Shown one piece after another: positions 1 to 10,067 of a stretch of DNA of 64,000 nucleotides. Source of the DNA: Leishmania infantum JPCM5 (Eukaryota; Euglenozoa; Kinetoplastea; Trypanosomatida; Trypanosomatidae); contig NC_009389.2 in the NCBI RefSeq assembly GCF_000002875.2, positions 224,001-288,000 on the forward strand, in the 5' to 3' direction. Position numbers and translations under genes: made by a program. The notes below the pieces were generated by a model that saw nothing but the letters and a program-made list of their open reading frames with translations, searched no databases and was not told the origin of the DNA. Position 1 is the stretch's first letter; each line of letters begins with the position of its first letter.

Positions 1-252
1 CCCAAAAGAGAAGGAAAGAAGAAAAAGGTGCACAGAAGTACACGCGCACAGAATAGAATACACATAGCTAACTCTCACCAACAACCGAACGGCGAAGAAG
101 AAACAGCACAGCAGGCCTCTACTGAGGCGGAGGAGGGGGCCAGGGGCTTCGGCCGTGCCTATCTGTCAGTCACCGCTGCCCCGATGCCACCTGAGCGGTG
201 GCGTGTGCATGTTGGGAGGGGGTGGGAAAAGGCGGTGGCGGATGCGCCCCAG

Positions 253-1182
253 TCATGTTGCTTCTCCCAAGCTAGCCGCTACCGCTGCTGTTGCTGCGGT
301 AGCCATAATGGAGGGCGCTGTGGAGTGGCCGCTGCTGCTGGCGATCGTCGGGGCCGCAGACGTGACGGGCTGTGACGGCTGTTGCTGCTGCATGGCTACC
401 GCAGCTGAAGGGCCGGATGTGGATGCTGTGGCCGTTGGACCGCTACCCGCGGTAGCGGCAGCTGCCGCCGCTGGTCCCGCGGGCGCCGCCGTGACGGAGG
501 CGGCGCCTGGCGCAGCAGCCGCTGTATTTCCCGTCGATTTGCTCGTGCTGCTGCCATTCTTCTTCATGAGGTGCTTGTCCGGTGCGAGGAGGCTGTACCC
601 GAGCTGCATCGCCTCCGCCTCCATGAGTTCGCGGTCGGACGTCACGAGCGTCACGCGCGGCGTCACGGTCACCCACGACGCCACAAACGGCGGGGTCAGC
701 TTCACAATGGGGTGGTAGAGCTCGACGTACTGCTGATCCCCGACTCGAGCCTTGTCGCTGGCAAAACGCTTGTACTCCTCGAAGATGGACACCAAAGACC
801 AGCCTTGCAGGTGACGCAAGCAGGCCACGACGGTGCCGGTGCGGTGCTTGCCCTTGTTGCAGTGGATGAGCAGGGGGAGGTTGCGAGTGTCGCAGATGGC
901 GCTGAGAATGCGGTGCATCAGGGGCTCGGAGATGTCACAGAAGGGCTCCTTGTTGCCCTCCGTCGGGAAGCGCAGGACATGAATGCCTTTCTCCTCGCAG
1001 AACTTGAGATTGCTCTCGGCGTAGTCCTCCGGGCAGAGGTATAGGATGCTGCGCAGCCGCAGCGCGCAGAGAAAGGAGTAGTTCTTCTTGGTTGGGTAGC
1101 CGCTTCGGTACACGCCAGGGCACACCATAGAGAAGTTGATCGTTGGCACGAGGGGCTCTCGTGAGGCAGAGGCGGTGGGCAT
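253..1182 (-). CDS. Atypical dual-specificity phosphatase, Siw14/PFA-DSP type
   Basis: This encodes 309 aa. The N-terminal 160 residues look like a complete cysteine phosphatase domain of the plant-and-fungal atypical DSP family. The P-loop is HCNKGKHRTG, with the nucleophile Cys108 and Arg114 in the C-x5-R spacing and the extra Lys residues typical of Siw14. An LCPEDY-like motif at about 49-54 matches the family's conserved N-terminal segment. In yeast, Siw14 removes the 5-beta phosphate of inositol pyrophosphates, so this is the first substrate to consider; protein phosphotyrosine is the alternative. Residues from about 200 to the end are Ala/Gly/Ser/Thr-rich low complexity and probably disordered. 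No signal peptide or membrane segment is visible. The ATG at 1182 is used; Met19 is a possible later start. Family assignment is firm, the substrate is inferred. Confidence 0.85.
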   Translation of the reverse strand: MPTASASREPLVPTINFSMVCPGVYRSGYPTKKNYSFLCALRLRSILYLCPEDYAESNLKFCEEKGIHVLRFPTEGNKEPFCDISEPLMHRILSAICDTRNLPLLIHCNKGKHRTGTVVACLRHLQGWSLVSIFEEYKRFASDKARVGDQQYVELYHPIVKLTPPFVASWVTVTPRVTLVTSDRELMEAEAMQLGYSLLAPDKHLMKKNGSSTSKSTGNTAAAAPGAASVTAAPAGPAAAAAATAGSGPTATASTSGPSAAVAMQQQQPSQPVTSAAPTIASSSGHSTAPSIMATAATAAVAASLGEAT

Positions 1183-1696
1183 CCGATGGAGTTGCCTTTC
1201 CGAACAACGCCGCCGTGCTCTCTCGTGTGTGTGTTTGTGGTGGTGGTGGGGAGGGAAGGCTGCTTGCAGTATGCGCGCGTGCTGTTGAAGCGCGATGGAA
1301 AGCTGCTACCACGCTGTCGCGCGTCCATCGGTGAGGTAGGCAGGGAGGAGGAGGGGGGTGGGAGAGGATGCGTGGACACGCCCCGGCGAGAATGGCATGC
1401 GGCAAAAGTGAAAGACGACTCCCGGCCTGTCGCACGCCTCGCGCATCGTTGGGTGGCTTTGCAGAACATCCTGCACCCATCAGGCGCCAGTGCGCAACAC
1501 GTGAAGAGTGTGTGGAGGAGGTGGGGGTGGGGGTCGGGGGGGGGAAGCGGCTGAGATACAGATGATACACAGTTGAACGGAAAGTTAGAGACGCTCGCGC
1601 GTGGCCATGCAGGCATCACCATACATGGCCTCCACACCATACGAACCCCTTCCTCACATTGGCTTCTCGTGTACGCATACCCTTCTCCTTTTTCCG
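1183..1696. other. Spacer between phosphatase and DENN gene
   Basis: A 0.5 kb spacer holding the 3' UTR of the DENN gene and the 5' UTR of the phosphatase. The plus strand shows short GT and GGT runs near 1205-1255. I see no gene in it. Confidence 0.6.
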
Positions 1697-4600
1697 TTAG
1701 AAGAAGTTGTCAAGGGCATGCGATCGAGAAGCCGCCGTCGGCTGCTGCTGGCTGACATTCCCCGCTGCCGCTGCGTACGCCGTCGAGTGCGTCGGCGTGT
1801 CGGCAAAGAGATTGTCCATTACGCCGCGAGGTGCTGGCGCCACGTCGGCAGCGGGAGTCAGCGAGAATGCGACGCTGATGCATGGCGGTGTTGTTTCCAT
1901 CCCACCTAGCATCATCGGAGGTCCAAGTGGTGCACCGGTACTCCATACGCCACCCTCACTGCCACTGCCGCCGCTGTCGGCGACCTGTGTCTGTGGCCTC
2001 TCAGCTGCCGTCCCCTGCACTGGGGCTGGCTGCACGCTCACCATCGCTGATGGTGCCTGGATGCCCCACGAGTCCCACACGTCGCGGTGGTGCGTCGTCG
2101 AGGCTGCTGTAGAGGCGTGCATGGGCGATGCTTGGTGTTGCTGCGCATCTCCACCAGGGCTTCGATCCGGCAGGACAGGGCTCACAGAGGGGTAGTCCTG
2201 CGGGACGCCGCTGGTGAAGGCGCTCCACGCCGACGGCTGCGGGGCTGTTGACTGCGCTGACGCGGGAACTGAATACCGAGAGTCTTGTGGGACCGATGTC
2301 TCCGCAGGCTTCTCGGCTCTCGACGGTGGCAGCAGTCGCGACTGTGCAGACGAGGCGGAAGACGACGCAGCGGACGCGGGTGGCTTCGTTGCTTGCGAGA
2401 GCGACGGTTCCGATACGGCGCGCATCGCACGAGCCTCAACCTCATGCCACATGTTTATGCACGACGGGAACAGGAGTCCTACTAGCAAGTAGGCCGCCGC
2501 GGACCCGGCGTCCAGAGCGTCTCCACCGGCGCTTGCTGGTGAGATTTCTGCGCCTCCTGGTGTGACCGGACGCAGCAGCGACTCGTATGCATCGAACCTG
2601 TGCACGATGTCGAGCGGTAGGGCATGACAGATGTAGAGAGACGCTTCCGACATCGCTTGCAGACCTCGGTCATGCTTCTGTGCATCGGCGCTGATGTTGG
2701 TCTTATCCTGCCTGCCGTCCGGGTCAGTGCCGGCGCGGGCGATGGGGTCGAACATCTCCGACTCGATCCCCAGCCCATTCCCGTACGCTCTTCCTCCGCT
2801 GTAGAAGCCGGCTTCAGGGACGCTGTGGCCGCCACTGCCAAGACCTGCGACTCGCACCACGTTGACACAGTCATGCAGCGTGAAGTCCGTGTCGAGTGCG
2901 ATGTGCTGCTGCTGCTCCTGCTGCCGGGCATACTTGATCCGCTGCGGTGGTGGCATACAGGTCTTGAGGAAGACTTGTGCGTTGCGGTTGCGGTGGTGGA
3001 GACGGCGGCCGCGACGGTCACTGACAGCACCACCTGCTTCTCCGCTGCTGCTCTCTATCGAGGTTTTCTCCAAGTGTGATGTGACGGCGAATGACTGTCG
3101 GGCCACTGGTAGCTCCGAAAAGAGCGGAACGCTAAAGGTGTGCAGGCAGGCGATGGCAGCGGGGAGGTAAGCCGTGCGCAGTCCGCGCGAGCGTCCGTTG
3201 CCGCCGTAGCCATGCTTCATCGCCTTCGCGACTTTCGAAAAGAATCCACGAAAGCCACCACCACCACCACTGCCGCCGCCGCCATCGTTGCTGCCGCCAT
3301 ACACCCCAGAGCCACTCCCACTGCAGGCGGCATGCTTTGCAGCGGCAACCGCGCTCTCCTCGGCGCCGTTGCAGCCGCCCGCGAGAAGCCGGATGGCACG
3401 CGGCACGCTCATCGACGACGAGGCGCCCGGTCGGTTCGCGAACCACCGCGTGACCAGAGCAGTGTACACGAGCCCAACCGCGTCCATGGAGGCCATGTCG
3501 GGGTACAGCTCCGCGTAGTGGAGACGCGCACGACTACACAGGAGCGCAAAGAGCGCCAGGTAGCGGACATTCGCCAGGAGGGGATGACCTTCCTCGCCTC
3601 TGCCGTGATGCCGAGGTGCCTGCGCCTTGCCCACGCGCGCTGGATCAGCGCCGGAGAAGACGCGACGCAGCCCCACCTGCTCCGCGGCCAAGACCGCGCA
3701 CTCGAACTGCTTAAAAATGTGCGTGCGGGCGACGCGCTCTGCCAGTGCGTGGTGCTGGTCCATACCGGGCACCAAAAACACAGACAATTCAATGGCAGGG
3801 GCGCGACGCTGTCCAACTCCGCCAATGCCGCCGCTGCCGAGGGTCGTCGCGGACAACCCTCGGCGGTACGCCCCTGTGAAACGACTCACCATGTAGTCGA
3901 ACACACCAGCCTGTACCTGCCAAACCTCGCTTAGGGACGGCGCCGGGAACTGCGGGACGGGGGCAGCAGCGAAGGATGCTGTTAACGACGCGGGCCCACC
4001 GGCGAAGGACTTGGAGAAGGATCGTGCGAGGGCCTCCGTGATGGAGCGCAGCGATGTAGTGTCGTCGCCGTCGTCATCACCGGTGTGCGTCGCTGTAAGC
4101 TCACCATTGCCATCCTCGGCGTCGCTGTAGATGCTACGATTTGCCAAGGTGTCGTTGAGCGTGCTCTCGAAGGACATGTTGCTGCCGGCACCGGTGCTCA
4201 TGATTGCCTGTCGCAGCCCTTGTGCCAGGCGCGCCGCCAGCGACTCAAGATCCTTTAGTCGAGCCTGCGTGTGCTGCGCCACCGCCTCCAGGCTGTGCCG
4301 AAAGAGACGGCGTTTATCAACGCTCACCACGCGGCGCAGCTGGTCTCGAAGGTTGTCGCTGAAGGCAGGCAGGAGGTCCAGCGCAGCTGCGTTCATAACG
4401 TTCGACTTAGCCATGGCGCGCAGGCTGCTACGAACGGCGCCGTAAAGATCGGTGGCGCTGCGACTCCCGTCTCCCTCGCAGTTGTGCGACACGATTCGGC
4501 GGAGATTCACGTGCGCGCGAGTCGCCCAAGCGTTCACGGAGCGGCTGCTTGCCGCCACCGTTGCCACCGACCCGTCGGACGGGTCGGTCGATGCCGGAGA

Positions 4601-6403
4601 ATCGGCCTGCGAGAACCGCGCTACTGGCTCCTGCGGGCATACACCAACGCAGCCGGTTCGAGCGTCGGCAATCCAGACCCGCAACGCGCGCTTGCCACTG
4701 CCACCGTAGCCGGTGACGCTCACGCCTGCCTCGCCTGGCGAGGCAGACGAGAGGAGGATAAGATAGGGCTGGATGGCGGCGGTGCTGCCGACGAGAAAGC
4801 CGCTGCTCTCCGTCCGCTGCGAGGGTGGCACCGCGGCAGACGGCTTACCCGACGAAACTTGCTGCTGCTGCTGCGCAAAGGGGGGCTTCAGTAGGGTCTG
4901 CAGCAGCCCAGTCACCGCGGCCAGGTGCGGCGGGAGATATGGGACGAGCGGGGACACCCACGTGAGCGGGCTCAGCAGCGCCAGCAAGCTGACGACACAA
5001 GCGGACGCGTGCTGCGGAGTGGCGCCAAGCACCACCACCCGCTCCTCCTGCATCAGGAGCGACTGTAACACGCGCAAGGCGTCTTCGTTGAAGCTCAGCA
5101 AGAGGAGCGACAGCGGCACGTCGGCGTAGGGGTAGAGCAAGTCGAGGGGGCGGCAGAACGTCAGCAGATCCGAAACGGAGGATGCAAGCGGATGTGAGGC
5201 TATGGCGCCACCACTGCTGCTTGTGAGCGCTAGCTGCACGGTGAAGGTGTCCCCAGGCAACGTGCGACTGCTGACAGAGCCAAAGTGGAGCAGCTCCTTC
5301 GCCAGAGGCAGCACAACCTCCTCCTGTATCGCATCATCGAGGAGCGCCGTGTAGATGTCGTGAGGGGGTGCGGCGCTTGCTGACGCCGACTCCGTGGATG
5401 CGACGTGCTCACGGTACAGCCGCTGAGCGACGTAGCTCATGGCCGCCACCGCCTCGTGCGTGAGGGCACGCATGAAGTTGAACACCGGCGCATCACTCAG
5501 CACACACCATACAAGCACACTGGCCTCCTCGTCGCTGTCGTCACGCAACGAGGCGTCCAGGCGCTGACTGTCCAGGGCAGCTTTGGCAGCCGCGGCCGCT
5601 GCATCGACCACCCCGCCGCTGCCGCTGAAGACGTCGCCCTCCAGAATGAACGCGTAGCCGTGCACGTAGCCGCCGTCCCCACCGGCGCCCGCGTAGTGCA
5701 CAACGTCGTTGTACCGCATCGGACCACCGCGAACGTCGGGCTCGGCTGACGGCGCGGTGCCTTCCCCTGCACAGCAGCGCACCGCCTGCTGCTCACACCA
5801 CTGCACGAACTGCGATGATGGCAATGTCAAGTAGCAGCCCTCCGCAGAGACAGGCAGGAGGCACCACGGGTTCAGCTGCGGGCTGTGCGGCGTGACCGTG
5901 CTGCACCATGCCACGTCCTCGACGAAGTTCGCCGTTGCAGCCGCGACAACACCTTGCAGCTGGCTGCTATCCATGCCTCTGCTGCGGGATGCGGGAGCGA
6001 CCTCGGCCGAGGAGGCCAGCGCTACTGCCCGCGTAAGCTTCACCGATGTACGCACGACGTCGGTCTGCAGCCGGCGCAGCTTTACCCGCTGTGCAAGGCG
6101 GTCAGCGGCAAGACAGCCGAGCACGCCATGTAGCGAGGGATGCGCCTCCAGAAAATGCGCCGCTTCTTTCGGGGTGGCTGTGGCTGACCGCGGCGATGAC
6201 GTCGACGTCAGCGGCGGCCCTTGCGCGTAGTGCGAGACGATGGACAGCTTTGGCAGCGCCGGAGCCGTCTCGCCCGCCGAGGACGCCGAGGGAGCCGACG
6301 GCGACAGCTGAAAGTGCGCCGTGGCGCGGAGCAGGAGAAGGCGTGTGATGAGCGGAACGCCGTCGCCAGCGCCGCCACCACCGCCGACTGTCCCGCCAAA
6401 CAT
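1697..6403 (-). CDS. Large DENN-domain protein, probable Rab GEF
   Basis: This encodes 1568 aa from the ATG at 6403. The reading frame stays open to 6994, but the upstream part reads like UTR (His/Thr/Pro/Cys-rich), so I start at the MFGGTVGGGG Met. Residues about 415-510 match the central DENN (cDENN) core: a RPLDLLYPYADVPLSLLLLS stretch, then a leucine-rich helix with EERVVVLG and an SLLALLSPLTWVSPLVPYLP segment. An upstream-DENN-like region precedes it at about 150-330. DENN modules act as guanine nucleotide exchange factors for Rab GTPases in membrane traffic. The C-terminal 1000 residues are not recognised and alternate ordered blocks with Ser/Gly/Ala-rich linkers, including a Gly-rich stretch before FRGFFSKVAKAMKHG. 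The particular Rab partner cannot be told from the sequence. Confidence 0.8.
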   Translation of the reverse strand: MFGGTVGGGGGAGDGVPLITRLLLLRATAHFQLSPSAPSASSAGETAPALPKLSIVSHYAQGPPLTSTSSPRSATATPKEAAHFLEAHPSLHGVLGCLAADRLAQRVKLRRLQTDVVRTSVKLTRAVALASSAEVAPASRSRGMDSSQLQGVVAAATANFVEDVAWCSTVTPHSPQLNPWCLLPVSAEGCYLTLPSSQFVQWCEQQAVRCCAGEGTAPSAEPDVRGGPMRYNDVVHYAGAGGDGGYVHGYAFILEGDVFSGSGGVVDAAAAAAKAALDSQRLDASLRDDSDEEASVLVWCVLSDAPVFNFMRALTHEAVAAMSYVAQRLYREHVASTESASASAAPPHDIYTALLDDAIQEEVVLPLAKELLHFGSVSSRTLPGDTFTVQLALTSSSGGAIASHPLASSVSDLLTFCRPLDLLYPYADVPLSLLLLSFNEDALRVLQSLLMQEERVVVLGATPQHASACVVSLLALLSPLTWVSPLVPYLPPHLAAVTGLLQTLLKPPFAQQQQQVSSGKPSAAVPPSQRTESSGFLVGSTAAIQPYLILLSSASPGEAGVSVTGYGGSGKRALRVWIADARTGCVGVCPQEPVARFSQADSPASTDPSDGSVATVAASSRSVNAWATRAHVNLRRIVSHNCEGDGSRSATDLYGAVRSSLRAMAKSNVMNAAALDLLPAFSDNLRDQLRRVVSVDKRRLFRHSLEAVAQHTQARLKDLESLAARLAQGLRQAIMSTGAGSNMSFESTLNDTLANRSIYSDAEDGNGELTATHTGDDDGDDTTSLRSITEALARSFSKSFAGGPASLTASFAAAPVPQFPAPSLSEVWQVQAGVFDYMVSRFTGAYRRGLSATTLGSGGIGGVGQRRAPAIELSVFLVPGMDQHHALAERVARTHIFKQFECAVLAAEQVGLRRVFSGADPARVGKAQAPRHHGRGEEGHPLLANVRYLALFALLCSRARLHYAELYPDMASMDAVGLVYTALVTRWFANRPGASSSMSVPRAIRLLAGGCNGAEESAVAAAKHAACSGSGSGVYGGSNDGGGGSGGGGGFRGFFSKVAKAMKHGYGGNGRSRGLRTAYLPAAIACLHTFSVPLFSELPVARQSFAVTSHLEKTSIESSSGEAGGAVSDRRGRRLHHRNRNAQVFLKTCMPPPQRIKYARQQEQQQHIALDTDFTLHDCVNVVRVAGLGSGGHSVPEAGFYSGGRAYGNGLGIESEMFDPIARAGTDPDGRQDKTNISADAQKHDRGLQAMSEASLYICHALPLDIVHRFDAYESLLRPVTPGGAEISPASAGGDALDAGSAAAYLLVGLLFPSCINMWHEVEARAMRAVSEPSLSQATKPPASAASSSASSAQSRLLPPSRAEKPAETSVPQDSRYSVPASAQSTAPQPSAWSAFTSGVPQDYPSVSPVLPDRSPGGDAQQHQASPMHASTAASTTHHRDVWDSWGIQAPSAMVSVQPAPVQGTAAERPQTQVADSGGSGSEGGVWSTGAPLGPPMMLGGMETTPPCISVAFSLTPAADVAPAPRGVMDNLFADTPTHSTAYAAAAGNVSQQQPTAASRSHALDNFF

Positions 6404-8424
6404 TCTCACGCCGCGACCGACACCAAACAGCAGGCGCGAATGAGCCGAGGAGATCACCGCAAGCGAAGAGGAAGAGAGCGAGGCGGGCGTGGTCAAAGGC
6501 TTGTGTGTGCGTGTGTGAGCGCATCGCGCGCGCGTGCAAGCCGGACGCAGTGTGCGATGACACAAGTACTGCTGCTGCTGCCGCTGATGCTGGCGAGTCT
6601 TCTTCCGTCGTGAGCGCGTGTCTCTGGGCGTGCGTGCGCACGAAGGGCGGAGAGAGGGGCGAGAGGTGGGGGTGGGGTGGATGGAGCAGCAGCCGCTTGC
6701 TCCGAGCGTCGGCGCGGGCAGAGGAGAAGAGATGCAGAAAGAACAAAGAACAGAAGCAGAAAAGAAATGACGGCAGCCGGGCTGCAAGGACAGCGGAACG
6801 AGGGAGGGAGAGAGGCGAGGTGCACACGTCCACACAGGCAGCAGAGCAGTTCGAGTGTGTGGTGGTGTGATGCTGATGGTGTGCACCCGCCAACAGGCGT
6901 CAGGGCCAGAGGAAAAGACAAGACAAGCAACACACAATAACAACGAGAACAAAAAGGAATGCAAGTGTGTAGGTTCACAAGCAAGCACAATCACATGGAC
7001 ACCGCGCGGTGATGGGCGCGATCCACACAGGGTACTCCGTCTCTCTCTCTCTGCTTGCTTGCTTGCGTGTGTGTGTGCACGCCGAAGCAGCCGCGAGGCG
7101 GACGGTGAGGAGAAGGAGGGACCAATATCTCACACTGACGAAGCGCAGGGCGAGAGGACGTGCGCGCCGCCTAGAAACGGCGAAGAAATGAGGCTGAGAG
7201 AGGCGACGATGGCGGCGGCGGAGGATGCGATGAAATACCTTGTCTGGTACTGGATGGGAAAGCACACAGACACAGACGCACAGACTCAGGGCAGCGCAAG
7301 TGTACCTATGTTCACGCCACCGTGTCTTCGACACTGCCGTGTAAGCGAAAGGCGGAAAGGTGTGCTACGACGCTGAATTTTATTGATGCAAAGACTCGGA
7401 TGTCCGTTGCCACACTATCGCCACTGTTTCTACACCTTGCATCACGAACAGGCCACAGGAAGAGAGACCAGAAGGGATGGTGATCACGACGTCCATGAGT
7501 AGTTACGGGGGGGGGGCAGCAGCAGAGAAGGATGACGGTAAGGGCGGGAGGCTGACGAGGTTTAGGGATGGAAAGAGCAGCAGCAGCAGCAGCGGCAGCG
7601 GCGGCAGAGTGCGGTAGGTGGGGCTCACAGCTGTCTCAAACTTCCTCTCTTCGCGCGCTCGAGGCCGCATGGGCAGGTGGGCAGGCGCGCGACTCTTCAG
7701 GGTAGGATGCGCGTACGCAGTCATACACACCCTTTCACACATGTGCACTCGTGGTGATACTTGTTTCGCTTGATTTTACGATGCGATCAACATCTTACAG
7801 TTCCTCTGCTATGAAGGGGGCCGGGGCGAGAGTGGCAGTGGTCAACGTGCACCCACGCACGCATCGCCGCCTACAACGCACAACACAACGCAGGCGACAC
7901 GGCGAGCAATGCCTTGTGGGGTGCGACTGAAGCGAAACGATAGAAAACAGGAAACAGCCCCCCTCTTCCCAAAGAAAGGTGGGGCGGGGGTGCAGTCGTG
8001 TACGGTGTAGGTGCGCGTCGGTGCGTGGCCTCCTCCTCCGCCTTTTTTTTTTCGCAGCCATGCACTCCCCGCATCCCGTGCAAGCAACGCGTCCCATGCA
8101 CGCACGCACGCGCACACACAGAGGCAGGCCGGTAGATGGACCGATACACAAACAGGGGCGATTAAAACGACGAAAGCATAGTTAACGTGCGGAAAAGAAG
8201 GGATGGCGTGGGGGGTCAAGGGAGAGGCAGGAAGGGGTGAGGACGCTGCGGCTGATGGCCCGAGTGATGGACTGCGCAACGGTGGTACAGAGAGCGGCCT
8301 GCAACTGTCGCAGTCGGCGGGCTAGTGCGCAGCGCACCGACATTGAGCCTTTTAACGCTTCATGTACGCCCGCGCGTCCCCCTCCGAGCCTGAGGCTCCT
8401 CCCTTTTGGTCCTCCCCTCCTTCT
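6404..8424. other. 2 kb spacer, no gene seen
   Basis: Lies between the DENN gene start and the spermidine synthase stop. The plus strand is purine-rich from about 6640 to 6800, i.e. polypyrimidine on the transcribed strand, as expected upstream of a trans-splice site for the DENN mRNA. Short CT, GT and GCA runs occur at 7035-7075 and 7575-7605. Open frames here are short and repetitive and were not accepted as genes. Confidence 0.6.
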
Positions 8425-9327
8425 CTACTCGTTCAGGTGAGCCGCGAAGCGCGGCAGCACGAAGGCCGCCTTGTGCATGTCGCTGCTGTAATACTTGAGC
8501 TGGTCGGCGAACCCGAGCGACTCCACCGGCCTCATGGGCACCGTCACGTCCGTGTCTGCCGACTTGGCGCAGACCAGCGTGCCGATGCTGCCGCATGGGT
8601 AGGTCGGGATGTAGATCATTGCGTACTTGACCGTGGCAAAGCCGATATCCTTCTTCAGGAATCCCATCATCATCTCTATCAACGGGCGGTGCAGCCAGAC
8701 AGACTCGCCCTGGTTGCACACGACGCCGCCCGGCCGCAGAATGCGGAGCACATTCGTGTAGAAGTCCGCGCCGAACAGCTCCGACGCCGGCCCCTTCGGG
8801 TCCGTCGTGTCGATGATGATGACATCATACACGCTATCCGGCGCTCTCTTTACGAAGGCGGCACCGTCGCCAACGGTCGCCGTCACGCACGGGTTCGCGA
8901 AGCCGCAAGCGATCTGTGGGAAGTGCTTCTTGCTCTGCTGAATCACGGCGCCGTCAATGTCAACGAGCTCGACGGACTGCACAATGCCGTCTTTCTCGCT
9001 CTTGTGGCGCAGCACCTCGCGCACGACACCGCCATCACCGCCGCCAATGATAAGCACGCGTTCCGGCTTGTGATGGCACGTCAGCGACAGGTTCGCAAGC
9101 ATCTCATGGTACACAAACTCGTCGTAGTCCGTAAGCTGGATGGCACCGTCGAGGGTCATGACGGTTCCCCACGGCCCGCTCGGGTCGGACTCGAACACCG
9201 TCAAGTGCTGGAACTCGGTGGGTTGGTCATACAGAACCTTCTCCACCTTCAGCCCCTGTGCCTGGCCGGGCCACATGGTGCTCTCTTCACGGAACCAGCC
9301 ATCAGGCAGAAGACCGGGGCCTGGCAT
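8425..9327 (-). CDS. SPDSYN: Spermidine synthase
   Basis: This encodes 300 aa, the normal length for the family. The enzyme transfers an aminopropyl group from decarboxylated S-adenosylmethionine to putrescine, giving spermidine, which in trypanosomatids also feeds trypanothione synthesis. The nucleotide-binding motif GGGDGG is at 95-100 and the catalytic loop IIIDTTDPKGP carries Asp173 and Asp176. The N-terminal beta-rich part (EFQHLTVFESDPSGPWG) and the YHEML helix are intact. The start MPGPGLLPDG is at 9327; the frame extends 12 codons upstream without conserved sequence. From memory the protein is close to identical to the L. donovani enzyme, with a few substitutions such as Val to Glu at 120. 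It is the strongest species anchor in the window. Intact and presumably functional. Confidence 0.98.
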   Translation of the reverse strand: MPGPGLLPDGWFREESTMWPGQAQGLKVEKVLYDQPTEFQHLTVFESDPSGPWGTVMTLDGAIQLTDYDEFVYHEMLANLSLTCHHKPERVLIIGGGDGGVVREVLRHKSEKDGIVQSVELVDIDGAVIQQSKKHFPQIACGFANPCVTATVGDGAAFVKRAPDSVYDVIIIDTTDPKGPASELFGADFYTNVLRILRPGGVVCNQGESVWLHRPLIEMMMGFLKKDIGFATVKYAMIYIPTYPCGSIGTLVCAKSADTDVTVPMRPVESLGFADQLKYYSSDMHKAAFVLPRFAAHLNE

Positions 9328-10067
9328 CTTCACTTTTCTGCACACTCGAACTCTGATCGACAAGTCGCTTGCGGCTGAGCGCTATACCTGAGGAAGTGGA
9401 TGATCGCTGTTTGGGTTGGTGTGTGGCTGTGCGAGCTGCTCGTGCGTGAGCGTGAGCAGAGACGTAGACGTACAGGGGGAGGGGCAACAGGTTCATGCAC
9501 CGCTTGTGCGGGAGCGATTCCATGCAGCGTCTTGTCATGCAGCTCAGCATCGCTCGCGCAAAACCAGCGAAAGGAAGGCAAGGAGAGGCAAGATGACCTT
9601 GCCAGCGGCGCTGCTTGCGGAGGTGCGTGCGCCGCCGAGAAAGAGAGGAGAAATGGGAAAGGGAGGGGTGGTGCACGCTCGGGAGAGAGTGCGAGTGACG
9701 GTATCCATCGACGGATGTGCACCTGTTACGTTGCTGAGGCGTTCTTGCCACTATGCCCCCACACCTCCGCGTCGCCACCACCGCCATCCTCACCCGTAAA
9801 CACACACACACACACACATATGGAGACTTCTCGTTCTGGGTTGTTGTGGACAGTGACAGTGGCGTGGGGAGGGGAGGGGAGGTGTGTGTGTGTGTGTGTG
9901 TAGACGGTGATCGGGTCTTCACGGAGGTTGTTTAAGGTTCAGAGGCACTGGATCGACGCACACACATACATACACACACACACATACATACGCGGGTACC
10001 ACCCCTCCCTCCCCCTTTCCCAAGGCATTGCAACTGCAGAGATTATGCAAGCACACTACCCAGGTGC
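9328..10067. other. Spacer with CA/GT microsatellites
   Basis: Contains a CA run near 9799-9818, a GT run near 9880-9901 and CA/CATA runs near 9959-9990. The purine-rich plus strand at 9636-9668 is a candidate polypyrimidine tract for splicing of the spermidine synthase mRNA. No gene seen. Confidence 0.6.

Noticed and set aside
6404..6994. N-terminal extension of the DENN protein with a hydrophobic signal-like start
   Set aside because: Composition (Thr/His/Arg/Cys-rich, from CA and purine repeats) is that of UTR; conserved-looking sequence begins at 6403.
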